NCBI RefSeq assembly: GCF_003932715.1 | Contig: NZ_CP020700.1 | Location: 7,028,501 to 7,092,500 of the forward strand | DNA length: 64,000 bases | Direction: 5' to 3' | DNA from: Streptomyces tsukubensis | GTDB lineage: Bacteria > Actinomycetota > Actinomycetes > Streptomycetales > Streptomycetaceae | Part shown: positions 8,460 through 17,264 of the stretch, in pieces | Layout of the letters: each line of letters opens with the position of its first letter | How positions within the stretch are numbered: the stretch's first letter is position 1 | Translations under genes and position numbers: made by a program | The notes under the pieces: model-generated | The model's input: the letters and a program-made list of their open reading frames with translations, nothing else | The model's database searches: none | What the model was told of the DNA's origin: nothing

Positions 8460-9192
8460 ACCGGACGGCCCACCGATCCGGACCCCGGTCCCGCCCGCGG
8501 GCCGGGGGACCGAAAACGCCCGGTACGGCTCCGCGGCGCCGTACCCCGCCGCTCCGGACCCGGCCCGCGGCCCCGCCGGAGGCCGCCCGCGGCCCGCCGG
8601 GGGCCGTGACTCCTTCCCCGCCGCGCTGAAGATCCTCGTCGCGGGCGGGTTCGGCGTCGGCAAGACCACGTTCGTGGGCGCCGTGAGTGAAATCGACCCC
8701 CTGAGCACCGAGGAACTGCTCAGCCAGGCCGGTGTCACCACCGATCACCTCGACGGAATCGAATCCAAGACCACCACGACCGTCGCCATGGACTTCGGCC
8801 GGATCACCCTCGACGACCGCCATGTCCTCTACCTCTTCGGCACCCCCGGCCAGGAACGCTTCTGGTTCATGTGGGACGAACTGTCCGAGGGCGCGCTCGG
8901 CGCGGTCGTCCTCGCCGACACCCGGCGGCTGGCGGACGCCTTCTCCGCGGTCGACTTCTTCGAGGCCCGCGGCATCGGTTTCGCCGTCGCCGTCAACGAA
9001 TTCGACGGTTCCTACCGCTACGACGCCGAGGAGGTGCGCACGGCGATGGACCTCAAGCCCGATGTGCCGATCGTGCTGTGCGACGCCCGGATCGCCAGCT
9101 CCGGTATCGGCACCCTGGTCACCCTGGTCCAGTACCTGCTGACGGCCGCCGCGGTCCCGGCCTCCGCCCGGACCTGGGGGGTGACCTCGTGA
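8437..9192 (+). CDS. cvnD: CvnD GTPase
   Basis: This is the Ras-like GTP-binding subunit of the conservon. Residues 1-60 are a Pro/Gly-rich extension that is long for the family. The GTPase core begins with KILVAGGFGVGKTTFVGAVS (P loop, residues about 65-84). YLFGTPGQERFWFMWDEL occupies the switch II position, and VAVNEFDG replaces the NKxD base-recognition motif, as is normal in this family. The ATG overlaps the end of cvnC, and its stop overlaps the next GTG by four bases. It is expected to cycle on the CvnA-CvnB-CvnC platform. Confidence 0.93.
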   Translation: MAYDDGCEPDGPPIRTPVPPAGRGTENARYGSAAPYPAAPDPARGPAGGRPRPAGGRDSFPAALKILVAGGFGVGKTTFVGAVSEIDPLSTEELLSQAGVTTDHLDGIESKTTTTVAMDFGRITLDDRHVLYLFGTPGQERFWFMWDELSEGALGAVVLADTRRLADAFSAVDFFEARGIGFAVAVNEFDGSYRYDAEEVRTAMDLKPDVPIVLCDARIASSGIGTLVTLVQYLLTAAAVPASARTWGVTS

Positions 9193-9773
9193 TCTACGAC
9201 CCGACCAGCAGCCTGCTGCTCACCCCGGTCGACCGCGAGGCACCGGAGCGGACCAGACGGCTGCGGACCCTGGGCCTCGGCGACCGTCCGGACGCCTGCT
9301 TCGACGCCTTCGCCCACCGGCTGGCCGACGTCTTCGCCGCCCCGTACTCCATCGTGAACTTCATCGACGAGAACCGTCAGTTCTTCGCCGGGCTGCACAC
9401 CCCCGCGGACACCCACCGCGGCAGCGACCTCACGGCGACGGCCGCGGCCGCCGCGGGCTCGTCCGGCGGCGTCGGCCGGGTCATGGCCCGCGACCACGGC
9501 TACTGCCCCCATGTGGTGGTCCGCCGCAAGGCCCTGGTCCTGGAGGACGTCTGCGACTACCCCCGGTTCGCGGGCAACCCCGTCGTCGACGAGATCGGCG
9601 TCCGCTCCTATCTCGGCGCCCCGCTGATCGACCGTACGGGTATGACGCTCGGCACCGTCTGCGTCGTCGACACCGAGCCCCGGCCGTGGGGCCGGGCGGG
9701 CCTGGAGAACATCAAGGCCATGGCCGGAGAGCTGGTGGAGGAGATCCACCGCCGCGAGGAGGGCCTGATCTGA
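9189..9773 (+). CDS. GAF-domain protein of the conservon operon
   Basis: This 194-residue protein is essentially one GAF domain: VFAAPYSIVNFIDENRQFFAG, then ARDHGYCPHVVVRRKALVLEDV, then VRSYLGAPLIDRTGMTLGTVCVVD. GAF domains bind small ligands or chromophores; the Cys in DHGYCPH sits where some GAF proteins ligate a cofactor. The GTG start overlaps the cvnD stop (GTGA), so it is translationally coupled to the conservon. It probably senses or transmits the signal of that complex. The ligand is unknown. Confidence 0.88.
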   Translation: MIYDPTSSLLLTPVDREAPERTRRLRTLGLGDRPDACFDAFAHRLADVFAAPYSIVNFIDENRQFFAGLHTPADTHRGSDLTATAAAAAGSSGGVGRVMARDHGYCPHVVVRRKALVLEDVCDYPRFAGNPVVDEIGVRSYLGAPLIDRTGMTLGTVCVVDTEPRPWGRAGLENIKAMAGELVEEIHRREEGLI

Positions 9774-9844
9774 TCCGTACGGTACGGGCTCCCGCCCCGC
9801 CGTTCCCGGGAGCGGGTGTCGGTGCCGCGTCGTACCGTCGTGCC

Positions 9845-10213
9845 ATGGCCACCGCCGACGACGTACGCCGTATCGCACTCTCCCTGCCCGGTGCCCTGGA
9901 GAAGCTCGCCTGGGGCCTGCCGACCTTCCGGCTGGCCGACCGCGGCCGGGTCTTCGCCGCCCTCGACGAGGACGACCGCTCGATGGGGGTGAAGTGCCCC
10001 AAGGACGAGCGGGCCGAGCTGATCGCCGCCGAACCGGACAAGTTCTTCCTGCGCCCCGGCCACGACGACAACTACGCCTGGATGCGGGTCCGCCTGGCGG
10101 CCCTGGACGACGACGCCGAGCTGTACGCGATCCTGCTGGACTCCTGGCGCCAGGCAGCCCCCCGCACCCTCCTCACGGCCCACCCCGACCTCGCGGCCCC
10201 ACCCGTCCCCTGA
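9845..10213 (+). CDS. MmcQ/YjbR-family protein
   Basis: This 122-residue MmcQ/YjbR-like protein shows the family signatures ADDVRRIALSLPGALEKLAWGLPTF at the start and VKCPKDERAELIAAEPDKFF in the middle, ending in a helical LLDSWRQAAPRTLL region. The fold is CyaY-like and has been called DNA-binding, but a function is not settled. The ATG at 9845 comes 71 bases after the GAF gene. It could be the tail of that operon or have its own promoter. Confidence 0.87.
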   Translation: MATADDVRRIALSLPGALEKLAWGLPTFRLADRGRVFAALDEDDRSMGVKCPKDERAELIAAEPDKFFLRPGHDDNYAWMRVRLAALDDDAELYAILLDSWRQAAPRTLLTAHPDLAAPPVP

Positions 10214-10351
10214 GCCTCGTGCACCGCGACTGACCGTGACCGCCCGATCGTGCCGTGTCACGCCCGGTAAGCCGTTCGTGACCACGGCTCGGAGTGCGGT
10301 ATTGTTCTCATGCGCGTTCGGCCCGGGGGAAACCCCAGGTCAGACGGGTAA

Positions 10352-10426
<75 letters not shown>

Positions 10427-10486
10427 TTGTGTTTTCGCAGGTCGCAGGCGGTATCGGAGTAATCCGGTGCCGCCTTTCCGCCGTTC

Positions 10487-10507
10487 TTGGGGACCAGTTG
10501 GGGACCA
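10487..10507. repeat. Tandem TTGGGGACCA motif near attL
   Basis: TTGGGGACCA occurs twice, separated by a single G, 61 bases inside the left attachment site and just past the integrase stop. Near-copies occur at 27387-27406 and 55309-55329. The position suggests arm-type binding sites for the integrase or excisionase; this is inference. Confidence 0.55.
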
Positions 10508-10513
10508 CATGGT

Positions 10514-11722
10514 CTAGCGGCGCCTTCCGGGGGCTGGTTGGACGGCGAGGCTGAGGGGTGCGCGTACGGGGTTGAGGTGGGCGGTGAGGGCTGTTCCGGC
10601 GCCGGTGATCTGGGACATGTCGGGGTGGAGGTAGCGCTGGGTGGTGAGGAGGGATCCGTGTCCGGCGATTTTGCGCAGCACGTGGGCGGGGACGCCGGCG
10701 TCGGCGAACCAGGTGAGTCCGGTGTGGCGTAGATCGTGGCGCCGCAGATGTTCGAGGCCGAGTGAGGTGACGACTTCGTCCCAGTGGGTGGCGTCGCGCA
10801 GGACGGCGGTGGAGATGGGCCCGCCACGAGGCCCGGTGAAGAGCCGCGCGTCGGGGTCGGGGCCTGCGGCGACGAGCGGCCGGATCTCTTCCACGATGGG
10901 GATATGGCGGGCGCGCTTGCCTTTGGTGTTCTTGTCGACGAGTCCGCCGGGTGCGGGAGTGGTCTGCCGACGGACGGTCCATATCCAGTTGGTGGTGTCG
11001 ATGTCGCACACGCGGACGCCGGAGACCTCACCGATGCGGGCCGCGGTCGCGGCGGCGAAGACGACGACCTCCCCCCACCCCTGGTAGTGGCCGTGGGAAC
11101 GCTCCACGAGCGCCCGGGCGAGGCGGAGGAGGGTGGGCCAGTCGGGCAGGGCGAGGGCGCGGGGGTTGTCGAGTTCGTCCTCGGCCTGTTTGTACTCGCG
11201 CTGCCAGCCGGTGACTCGGGCCGGGTTGACCGTGATCAGCCCGTCCCGGACCGCCTGTTCCATGACACGGACCAGAACGGCCAGGCTGTTCTTCACGGTC
11301 GAGCGGCTCTGCTCGTCGGCAATCCAGCCGTGAACGGTGCGGTCGACGGCACCGTTGGTGATCAGCCGGACGGGGAAGTGCCCGAGGGCGGGGACCACCC
11401 GGCGGCGCCAGCCCGCGAGATACGGGTCGCGGGTTTTCAGCTCCAGGCCGCGCAGCGCCAAATCCATGGTGGCCGTGCCGTATTCGGCCAGGGACATGGT
11501 GGCCACGTTCGGGGCGATCCCGGCTTCCGCGGCTTTGAGGATGCCGGATATCCACTCCTCGGCTTGGTCGTGGGTGTCCTTTCCTTCGGAAAGCGATCGG
11601 CGGCGCTTGGTTGCGGGGTCGAACCAGCGGACCCGGGCACGGTAGGGCGAGGGGCGGTCGGGGCGGTGCTCGATGTCGCCGGCCACCCGCACCCCGAGCG
11701 GGACAGACTCGGTGTAAGCCAT
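10514..11722 (-). CDS. int: Tyrosine site-specific integrase
   Basis: This 402-residue tyrosine recombinase would insert and excise the island at tRNA-Pro. The catalytic set is complete: Arg229 (in TAARIGEVSG), His329 and Arg332 (RRHDLRHTG), His355 (AGHGSLLTTQ) and nucleophile Tyr364 (QRYLHPD). Lysines 267-269 are in the beta-hairpin position. Residues about 75-180 form the SAM-like core-binding domain, and the first 60 residues resemble an arm-binding (AP2-like) domain. The start overlaps the excisionase stop by one base, so the two are co-translated. It reads toward the tRNA, whose duplicated 3' end lies 88 bases away. It looks intact. Confidence 0.95.
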   Translation of the reverse strand: MAYTESVPLGVRVAGDIEHRPDRPSPYRARVRWFDPATKRRRSLSEGKDTHDQAEEWISGILKAAEAGIAPNVATMSLAEYGTATMDLALRGLELKTRDPYLAGWRRRVVPALGHFPVRLITNGAVDRTVHGWIADEQSRSTVKNSLAVLVRVMEQAVRDGLITVNPARVTGWQREYKQAEDELDNPRALALPDWPTLLRLARALVERSHGHYQGWGEVVVFAAATAARIGEVSGVRVCDIDTTNWIWTVRRQTTPAPGGLVDKNTKGKRARHIPIVEEIRPLVAAGPDPDARLFTGPRGGPISTAVLRDATHWDEVVTSLGLEHLRRHDLRHTGLTWFADAGVPAHVLRKIAGHGSLLTTQRYLHPDMSQITGAGTALTAHLNPVRAPLSLAVQPAPGRRR

Positions 11723-12054
11723 CAGCTCACCGCACCGGGCGTGACACGGCGTTCAACGAGCCAGGCCTCCACATCGCGGGCGCTGTAGAGGACGACACGC
11801 CCGGTCACCGGGACGTACGGGGGGCCTTGCCGGGGATGCGCGGTTCGCCATCGCCGGAGAGTCGACGGATCGACACGCAGGAGGCAGGCGAGCTCCGCGG
11901 TCGAGTACCAGGCACCGGACAGCTGTCCGTCCGGCACAGTGTGGGGGGGGGATATGTCGGATGGAGTCGAACGGGAATGTGTGGAGTCCTGAGAAGAGGG
12001 TCGGCCGGATAGCAGTGAGCGGGTGGACGAAGGGTGCGTGTGCGGGTAGTTCAC
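11722..12054 (-). CDS. xis: Excisionase-like helix-turn-helix protein
   Basis: This small DNA-binding protein has a MerR/HTH_17-type winged helix in its second half: WYSTAELACLLRVDPSTLRRWRT, a wing, then VVLYSARDVEAWL. That form is typical of actinobacterial excisionases. The N-terminal 45 residues are Ser/Pro-rich and may not all be translated. GTG at 12054 has GGAG about a dozen bases upstream, and an internal GTG close to the domain is an alternative. It overlaps the integrase start, the usual xis-int arrangement. Confidence 0.8.
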   Translation of the reverse strand: MNYPHTHPSSTRSLLSGRPSSQDSTHSRSTPSDISPPHTVPDGQLSGAWYSTAELACLLRVDPSTLRRWRTAHPRQGPPYVPVTGRVVLYSARDVEAWLVERRVTPGAVS

Positions 12055-12161
12055 CCTTCAAATCTCCGTAAGATCCCCGATTACGGAAACCGGCGATCAC
12101 CTGCTATAAGGCCACCCACAGGCGTCAGGAAGGCCAATATCCAACGGACGCAGAGGCGAAC

Positions 12162-12407
12162 GTGCAGGGCTTCGTCGAGGCGCATATGGAGATCATGCTC
12201 GGGGTGTGGTTCCTGGCGAACGAGTACAGCACGGGGGCGGTTCACGGCGGACGGATCGACTCGCTGGATTTGGACGAGAACGGCGCGCCGGTGATCGTGG
12301 AGTGCGAGCGGGCGACGGATGCCAGGGTGATCCACCAGGGCCTGACGTGCGCGGACGACGTCGGGCTCGGGAACGCGCGGCTCCAGTGGGCTGGCGGTGC
12401 GCCCTGA
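12162..12407 (+). pseudogene. Fragment of a NucS/DUF5655-like nuclease gene
   Basis: The 81-residue frame holds a short recognisable piece: MLGVWFLANEYSTG, HGGRIDSLDLDENG and VIVECERATDARVIHQGL. This matches the start of the RecB-like nuclease domain in NucS-type/DUF5655 proteins, in which D...E-x-K residues bind metal. The expected E-Y-K is E-C-E here, so the lysine is missing. The similarity stops abruptly near residue 65 and the rest of the domain is absent. It is most likely a decayed remnant inside the island. Confidence 0.55.
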
Positions 12408-12562
12408 GCGCTCGGTGGTAGCGTCCGGCGAGATGCGCAGGCGGGGGTAGCTGCGGGATCCGGCAACCCATCGAAGGGGCCGCCCCTTGGCCACCTTGCC
12501 GGCCGCAAGCCGTATGGCGGCTTGGGCATTCCCCAGTCGGACGATCGTGGATTCGGGTCCCA

Positions 12563-13090
12563 CTACCGCGATCGGATTTCCTCCATGGCCTTCTTCAGTT
12601 CGGCCGCCGCGTCGCGGTAGACCGACAACAGGTCGAGGTCGTCCGACGGATAGTTGGCGATCTTCACCTGTGTCGCCCCGGAGTCGGGCAGGACCGTGCC
12701 GGTCGACATGTGGGCGTTGTCCAGGACGAGCGCGGGCTTCATCGCCGACAGCTCCGAGAGCCGGCCCGGAGTCACTGCCTCGGGGCCGTACATGTCGGCG
12801 GTGGTGGCGCCGGCCAACTCCGCCGCCCACGTGGTGAAGACGTGGCTAACGACGGCCGGGCTCCTGCTGCCGGGCCAGGCCGCCCGGAGGTCCTTGTTCA
12901 GCTTGGCGTACTCGGCGTCGAAACCCTTCTTCCACTGCGCGGCGATGTCTTCGGTGCCGAAGAGCCCGGCCAGTCGGGCGACTTCGGCGCTCAGCTTCTC
13001 CGGGTCGTTGTCGAGGTCCACCTCAGCCACGGCATTCACCCGCCCGTGCCGGCAGACCACCTCACGCATCCGTATGTCCGCCCCGCCCAT
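12563..13090 (-). CDS. Truncated substrate-binding-like protein (TroA/ZnuA type?)
   Basis: This 175-residue protein resembles the C-terminal lobe of a metal-type ABC transporter binding protein. PAVVSHVFTTWAAELAG, then VTPGRLSELSAMKPALVLDNAHM, then VKIANYPSDDLDLLSVYRDAAAELKKAM follow the TroA/ZnuA pattern. It lacks a signal peptide and lipobox, and about the first third of a normal family member is missing. No permease or ATPase lies beside it. It is probably a fragment whose export part was lost; a cytoplasmic ligand-binding protein is possible. The start is uncertain: ATG 13090, or an internal ATG a few codons later. Confidence 0.5.
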   Translation of the reverse strand: MGGADIRMREVVCRHGRVNAVAEVDLDNDPEKLSAEVARLAGLFGTEDIAAQWKKGFDAEYAKLNKDLRAAWPGSRSPAVVSHVFTTWAAELAGATTADMYGPEAVTPGRLSELSAMKPALVLDNAHMSTGTVLPDSGATQVKIANYPSDDLDLLSVYRDAAAELKKAMEEIRSR

Positions 13091-13357
13091 CGCATGTCCC
13101 CCGATCCCTCCGTGGCGCAGCGGCTCCAGCCGCGTTTCAGCCCGGTCATCGAGGTAGTCGGACGACGGGAGTGTCGGGTTCCCCGGTGATTTCCCGTGAT
13201 GTCCGGGGCGAGCCCATCGGCGGGTGGTGCCGGAGCCGTTCCTTCTGATCGCTCGGCTGACTGCCTGACTGACGAAGCGCGACGTCGATGCCCCGGGCCG
13301 GAGCCTGGGGCATCAGCGTCGTGAACTGGACTGTGAGAGAAGGGGCGGGGCGTGGTT

Positions 13358-15103
13358 TCAGCGCAGTAGGTCCGTGGTGGAGAAGTCCTGGCCGGCCTTG
13401 ACCATGGCGGCGAAGGTGGCGTTCCCGTTCAGCCTTCCGGTTCCTGCGTAGAACTGGAGGGTTCCCGCGTTGTCCCTGGCGAGGAGGTCCGGTTTTCCGT
13501 CCCCGTTGACGTCGCCGGGGGCGAACACGGTGTTGTAGACCTGCCAGCCGTGGCCGATCTGGGTTCGGGCCTCCAGCGTGCCCGTCCCGGTTCCGGGGAA
13601 CACGAACAGGGCTCCGGCGGTGTCTCGCGCGACGACATCGGCCTTGCCGTCACCGGTGACGTCACCGGGGGTGAGCACCGTGTCGTACACGCCCCAGCCC
13701 TGCCCGATGCGGATCTTGGCATCGACCGTGCCGTCACCGTTGCCCGGGACGAGGTACAGGTCGCCGTTGTCGAAGGCGACAAGCAGGTCGGCGAGGCCGT
13801 CCCCGTCCATGTCGGGTGTGGAGTTCAGCGCTGTCGCGGCCGACCATCCCCAGCCGACCTTCCGGGGTGTGGAGAAGAACAGTTCGGTCGTGTGGCCGGG
13901 GTGGAAGTGGAGATCACCGGCGTGGTCGATCGAGTACAGGTCCTCGCCACCGCCGTTGTGGTCGGTGCCGCGGCCGATCAGACGGAGGTCGCTCATCCCG
14001 GCGCCCACTTTGCAGGGGACGGGGGCGAGTACGCCGTTGGGGCGTCCGAAGTGCCGCCAGAGGTCGCCTGACGCGTCGCGACGCAGCATGTCCGCCAGGC
14101 CGTCGTCGCGGTTGTTGCAGAAGGACCAGGTGGCGGCGCCCCGGTAGGCGTGGTGGTCGGAGACCGAGGAGGACAGCGCCTGGACGTCCCCGGCCACGTT
14201 CTTGAAGTGGTCCTTGCTGAGGAAGATGTAGTCGAGTTTGGCCGCCGGGTCCGGGGCTTTCGCCACCAGCGTGGGGGCGCCGGAGCGGCAGTGGCCCGAG
14301 GGAGGGCTGAGGGCGGTGCACCCCGCGGTGAAGCGGCTCGCGTCCGTCTCGTCGGCCTCGAGGAACCGGCCCGCACCACCGGAGTGGCTGTAGAAGGAGT
14401 CGAGGACCGGCGAGAGTGGCGCGTCGGCCTGGCCGCCGCTGTACCGGGGGTTGAAGTCACCGCCCAGAACGACCGGCATGCCCTTGTCGATCCAGGTGTT
14501 CGCCACGGTCGCGAGCTTCACGGCCTGCTGCTTCGCGACGGTCGTGCTGTCGGAGTACAGGTGCACCGAGCAGCTCCGGGTGGTGATTCCCTGGAGCGGC
14601 GCGTCGACGCAGAGGGTCGTCCAGCGCTCCGTGCCCCCCTCCAGCCCTGTGGCCAGATCGACGACCTGGGGGTTGGCGGCGGGTCCCTTGGTGAAGACGG
14701 CGAGGCCGTAGTCGCCCTCCACGGGGTTCGCAGCGGTGTCGTCCTTGCAGAGGTCCTGGGAGTTGTCCCTGGCGGGGGTCTGGGTCTCCGTGAAGGAACC
14801 GGAGTACCCGAGCGTCCCCAGCCTGGCCTCCAACGCGTTGAACTGCGAGCGGCAGACCTCCTGGAGAAGGACGACGTCCGACTTCCAGCTCACGGTCTCG
14901 TCGTACACCTTCTGGACGCGGGGGGCGACCTCGTCGGGGGTGGAGCTGCACTTCTCCCAGTTGCCGCAGATGTTGTAGCTGAGGAAGCGCAGCACGGGTG
15001 CGGATGCCGGGCTGACCGTGTCGGCCTGGGCGGGGAAGGAGAGCGGTGCGATCAGGCCCGCCAGCGCGAAGATGCCGGCGACCGCGGCTCGACGAATGTG
15101 CAT
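13358..15103 (-). CDS. Secreted endonuclease/exonuclease/phosphatase with VCBS repeats
   Basis: A signal peptide covers residues 1-27, ending PAQA-D. Next comes an endonuclease/exonuclease/phosphatase domain (about 35-330) with the metal-site motifs LSYNICGNW, VVLLQEVCR, LGGDFNPR, LDYIFLSKDH and SDHHAY. The rest is FG-GAP/VCBS repeats with DMDGDGLADLL, DVTGDGKADVV and DVNGDGKPDLL, calcium-type loops expected to form a beta-propeller. It probably acts outside the cell on nucleic acid or phosphodiesters. It lies 8 bases downstream of the M23 peptidase in the same direction, so they likely form an operon of propeller-bearing exoenzymes. Confidence 0.9.
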   Translation of the reverse strand: MHIRRAAVAGIFALAGLIAPLSFPAQADTVSPASAPVLRFLSYNICGNWEKCSSTPDEVAPRVQKVYDETVSWKSDVVLLQEVCRSQFNALEARLGTLGYSGSFTETQTPARDNSQDLCKDDTAANPVEGDYGLAVFTKGPAANPQVVDLATGLEGGTERWTTLCVDAPLQGITTRSCSVHLYSDSTTVAKQQAVKLATVANTWIDKGMPVVLGGDFNPRYSGGQADAPLSPVLDSFYSHSGGAGRFLEADETDASRFTAGCTALSPPSGHCRSGAPTLVAKAPDPAAKLDYIFLSKDHFKNVAGDVQALSSSVSDHHAYRGAATWSFCNNRDDGLADMLRRDASGDLWRHFGRPNGVLAPVPCKVGAGMSDLRLIGRGTDHNGGGEDLYSIDHAGDLHFHPGHTTELFFSTPRKVGWGWSAATALNSTPDMDGDGLADLLVAFDNGDLYLVPGNGDGTVDAKIRIGQGWGVYDTVLTPGDVTGDGKADVVARDTAGALFVFPGTGTGTLEARTQIGHGWQVYNTVFAPGDVNGDGKPDLLARDNAGTLQFYAGTGRLNGNATFAAMVKAGQDFSTTDLLR

Positions 15104-15111
15104 GGCGGTCC

Positions 15112-16419
15112 TCAGGCGTAGATGTTGTAGCCGAAGCCGATCTTGGTGGGGCCGGTGAACGTGCCGTCACCGATGCCCATGTGGCTCCAGAGGTCGCCGT
15201 TGGCGTCCCGGGCGATGAGGTCGGCGACACCGGTCTTGTTGATGTCACCGGGGCCGGTGAGGGCGTTGTACTTGTTCCAGCCACCGCCCAGGTCAGTGCG
15301 ACCGGTGAACGTGCCGTCGCCCTTGCCCATGTACGAGTACAGACGGCCGTCGGTGCCGCGGGCCAGGAGGTCGGGGTTGCCGGTCTTGTTGATGTCCCCG
15401 ACGCCGACGATCGTGTCGTACTGGTCCCAGCCGAAGCCGATCTTGGTGGGGCCGGTGAAGGTACCGTCGCCGACACCCATGTGGGCCCACAGATCACCGT
15501 TGGCGTCACGGGCCACGATGTCCGCGACACCGGTGTTGTTGATGTCGCCCGCGCCCACGATCAGGTTGTACTTGTTCCAGCCACCGCCCAGGTCAGTGCG
15601 GCCGGTGAACGTGCCGTCGCCCTTGCCCATGTACGAGTACAGACGGCCGTCGGTGCCGCGGGCCAGCACGTCGGGGTTGCCCGTCTTGTTGATGTCCCCG
15701 ACACCGATAATCACGTCGTACTGGTTCCAGCCACCGCCCAGGTCAGTGCGGCCGGTGAACGTGCCGTCGCCCTTGCCCATGTACGAGTACAGACGACCCG
15801 CGGTATCACGGGCGAGATAATCCCCGACCCCGTTGTTGTTGATGTCACCCACTCCGATCACCGGAGGCACCCCCGCGGCCATCGGAGGCTTTGTCTCGCC
15901 GCAGTTCTTGCTGACGAACTCCTGTGTCCCGCCGTTGTACGCGACTCCGTCGAAGGTGACGGCCTGGCCCACACCGTTGAGGGTCTCCTCGAAGTGCAGA
16001 TGTGCGCCCTGGGAGTTGCCGGTGTTGCCGACCTTGCCGACGGTCTGGCCAGCCGCGACCGTCGCGCCCGCGCTGACGTCGACCGCGGACAGGTGCGCGT
16101 AGTGAGTGGTCCAGCCGCCGCCGTGGTTGATGCGGACGTGTATGCCCGCCCAGCCTCCGCTGTCTCCGGCGACCTCGACCGTTCCTGCGGCACTGGCCGA
16201 CACGGGCAGCCCCGTGTCGTCGCCGGGGTACCGGTTGAGGTCGACGGAGTTGCTCGGGTTGTGGCCCGGGTAGGTACTGGCGGTCCACGTCTCCCCGCAG
16301 GGGGCCGGGAGCTGGAAGTCGGGGCGTCCGGCGGCGTGGGAGCCGGAGGTGCCGAGGGTGAGCGTTCCCGCTGAGATCGCCACGACGAGGGCGGCGTTGA
16401 GGAATCGGCGCACAGGCAT
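15112..16419 (-). CDS. Secreted M23 peptidase with VCBS repeats
   Basis: A signal peptide (about 1-30, ending SHA-A) is followed by an M23/LytM metallopeptidase domain. Zinc ligands are suggested by His53 and Asp60 (GHNPSNSVD) and the HLHF pair His140/His142, with His109 (HYAHL) catalytic. The family cuts peptide bonds in peptidoglycan or peptides. From residue 185 come six FG-GAP repeats such as GVGDINKTGNPDVLARGTDG followed by a YMGKGDGTFTG part. Stretches of the repeats are identical at DNA level, which suggests recent unequal duplication. It is the first gene of the pair with the secreted nuclease/phosphatase. Confidence 0.9.
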   Translation of the reverse strand: MPVRRFLNAALVVAISAGTLTLGTSGSHAAGRPDFQLPAPCGETWTASTYPGHNPSNSVDLNRYPGDDTGLPVSASAAGTVEVAGDSGGWAGIHVRINHGGGWTTHYAHLSAVDVSAGATVAAGQTVGKVGNTGNSQGAHLHFEETLNGVGQAVTFDGVAYNGGTQEFVSKNCGETKPPMAAGVPPVIGVGDINNNGVGDYLARDTAGRLYSYMGKGDGTFTGRTDLGGGWNQYDVIIGVGDINKTGNPDVLARGTDGRLYSYMGKGDGTFTGRTDLGGGWNKYNLIVGAGDINNTGVADIVARDANGDLWAHMGVGDGTFTGPTKIGFGWDQYDTIVGVGDINKTGNPDLLARGTDGRLYSYMGKGDGTFTGRTDLGGGWNKYNALTGPGDINKTGVADLIARDANGDLWSHMGIGDGTFTGPTKIGFGYNIYA

Positions 16420-16555
16420 GGGAATTCCTTCGCTGAGAGAGTCTGGGGACTGGTGGATCAGTGGGGCGCGGCGGAGGTCCGGAGCGGACCGTGTGGCCGC
16501 CGCTCGTGTCGCTGGGTGGAGCTGTGTTCTCGACGGCCGTGGAGCCGGAAGTCAG

Positions 16556-16680
16556 CTGTAGATGTCGTACCCGTAGCCGATCTTGGTGGAGCCGGTGAAA
16601 GTGCCGTCATCTGTGGCCATGTGGCCCCGAGGTCACCGTTGGCGGTACGGGCGATGGGGCAGGGGGCGGACCCCGGCACG
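16556..16680 (-). pseudogene. Remnant of a third VCBS-repeat gene 3' end
   Basis: On the minus strand this stretch reads like the last VCBS repeat of the M23 gene (TANGDL, then a GTFTG-like region, KIGYGYDIY and a stop) but with a frameshift and small deletion after GDL. It sits just upstream of the M23 gene. It is best explained as a leftover from tandem duplication of VCBS-bearing genes. Confidence 0.55.
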
Positions 16681-16968
16681 GGAGGAAGGCTCGAAGTGCT
16701 CCGGGCGGCCGGCGACCGAGCCGGGGGGCCGGTGTTCCGTGCAGTCAGCTCGGCCTTGTCGTCTACCGTCACTCGCCCTTCGGGCAGGCGCTGCTGCGTT
16801 CCGGACGGCACGGGGCGTGTCGTTGGCGCGGTGCGCGGTGAAGTCGTGCGTGCGCCGGGCGTCGCCGTGGTGGTGTGAGCCGCGGCCGCGTGCCGGAGCT
16901 GACGGACTTCATGAGCGGGTTCCTCCGCGTGGTGCGGCGTCGGTGAGGCTTGGGCACAGGCCCGGTGA

Positions 16969-17121
16969 CTATCCCCAGATCATGTTGTCGTTGGGCTTGG
17001 CGTCGGACACAGTGTCGGAGGGAGGACCGTTACCGGCCTGGGCCGACGAGAGGTGGACGGCCGAGGCGGCGAGGGAGAGAGTCGCCGCCGCGACGGCCCT
17101 GACGAGAACGGTGCGAAGCAT
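16969..17121 (-). CDS. Small secreted peptide, 50 residues
   Basis: The precursor has a clear signal peptide: a basic MLRTVLVR start, a hydrophobic Ala/Leu core and SSAQA as cleavage site. It leaves a mature peptide of about 20 residues ending PNDNMIWG. An AAGGA sequence lies about ten bases before the ATG. No family is recognised. The sequence TVSDAKPNDN is polar and has no cysteines, so it does not resemble a lantibiotic or disulphide peptide. It lies next to a 118-residue protein gene and a TrmB/LuxR regulator, so a signalling role is possible but unproven. Confidence 0.65.
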   Translation of the reverse strand: MLRTVLVRAVAAATLSLAASAVHLSSAQAGNGPPSDTVSDAKPNDNMIWG

Positions 17122-17264
17122 GGCTGTGGTCCTTGGCGCGTGAAGTGATGGGTGGTCCGGTGACCGCGTCCCGCGGTGACGCTTTTTCCGGTGGTGTGAT
17201 CCAGCGCGGTGTTCCTGGTTGGCAGATTCAGCTTCTTCACAGTTCAGGCTGGGTGGAAGAGCAA

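Noticed and set aside
15112..15860. Evenly spaced DNA repeats that could suggest a CRISPR-like array
   Set aside because: The repeats are codon-aligned units of VCBS domains inside an intact secreted protein; spacers are also coding.
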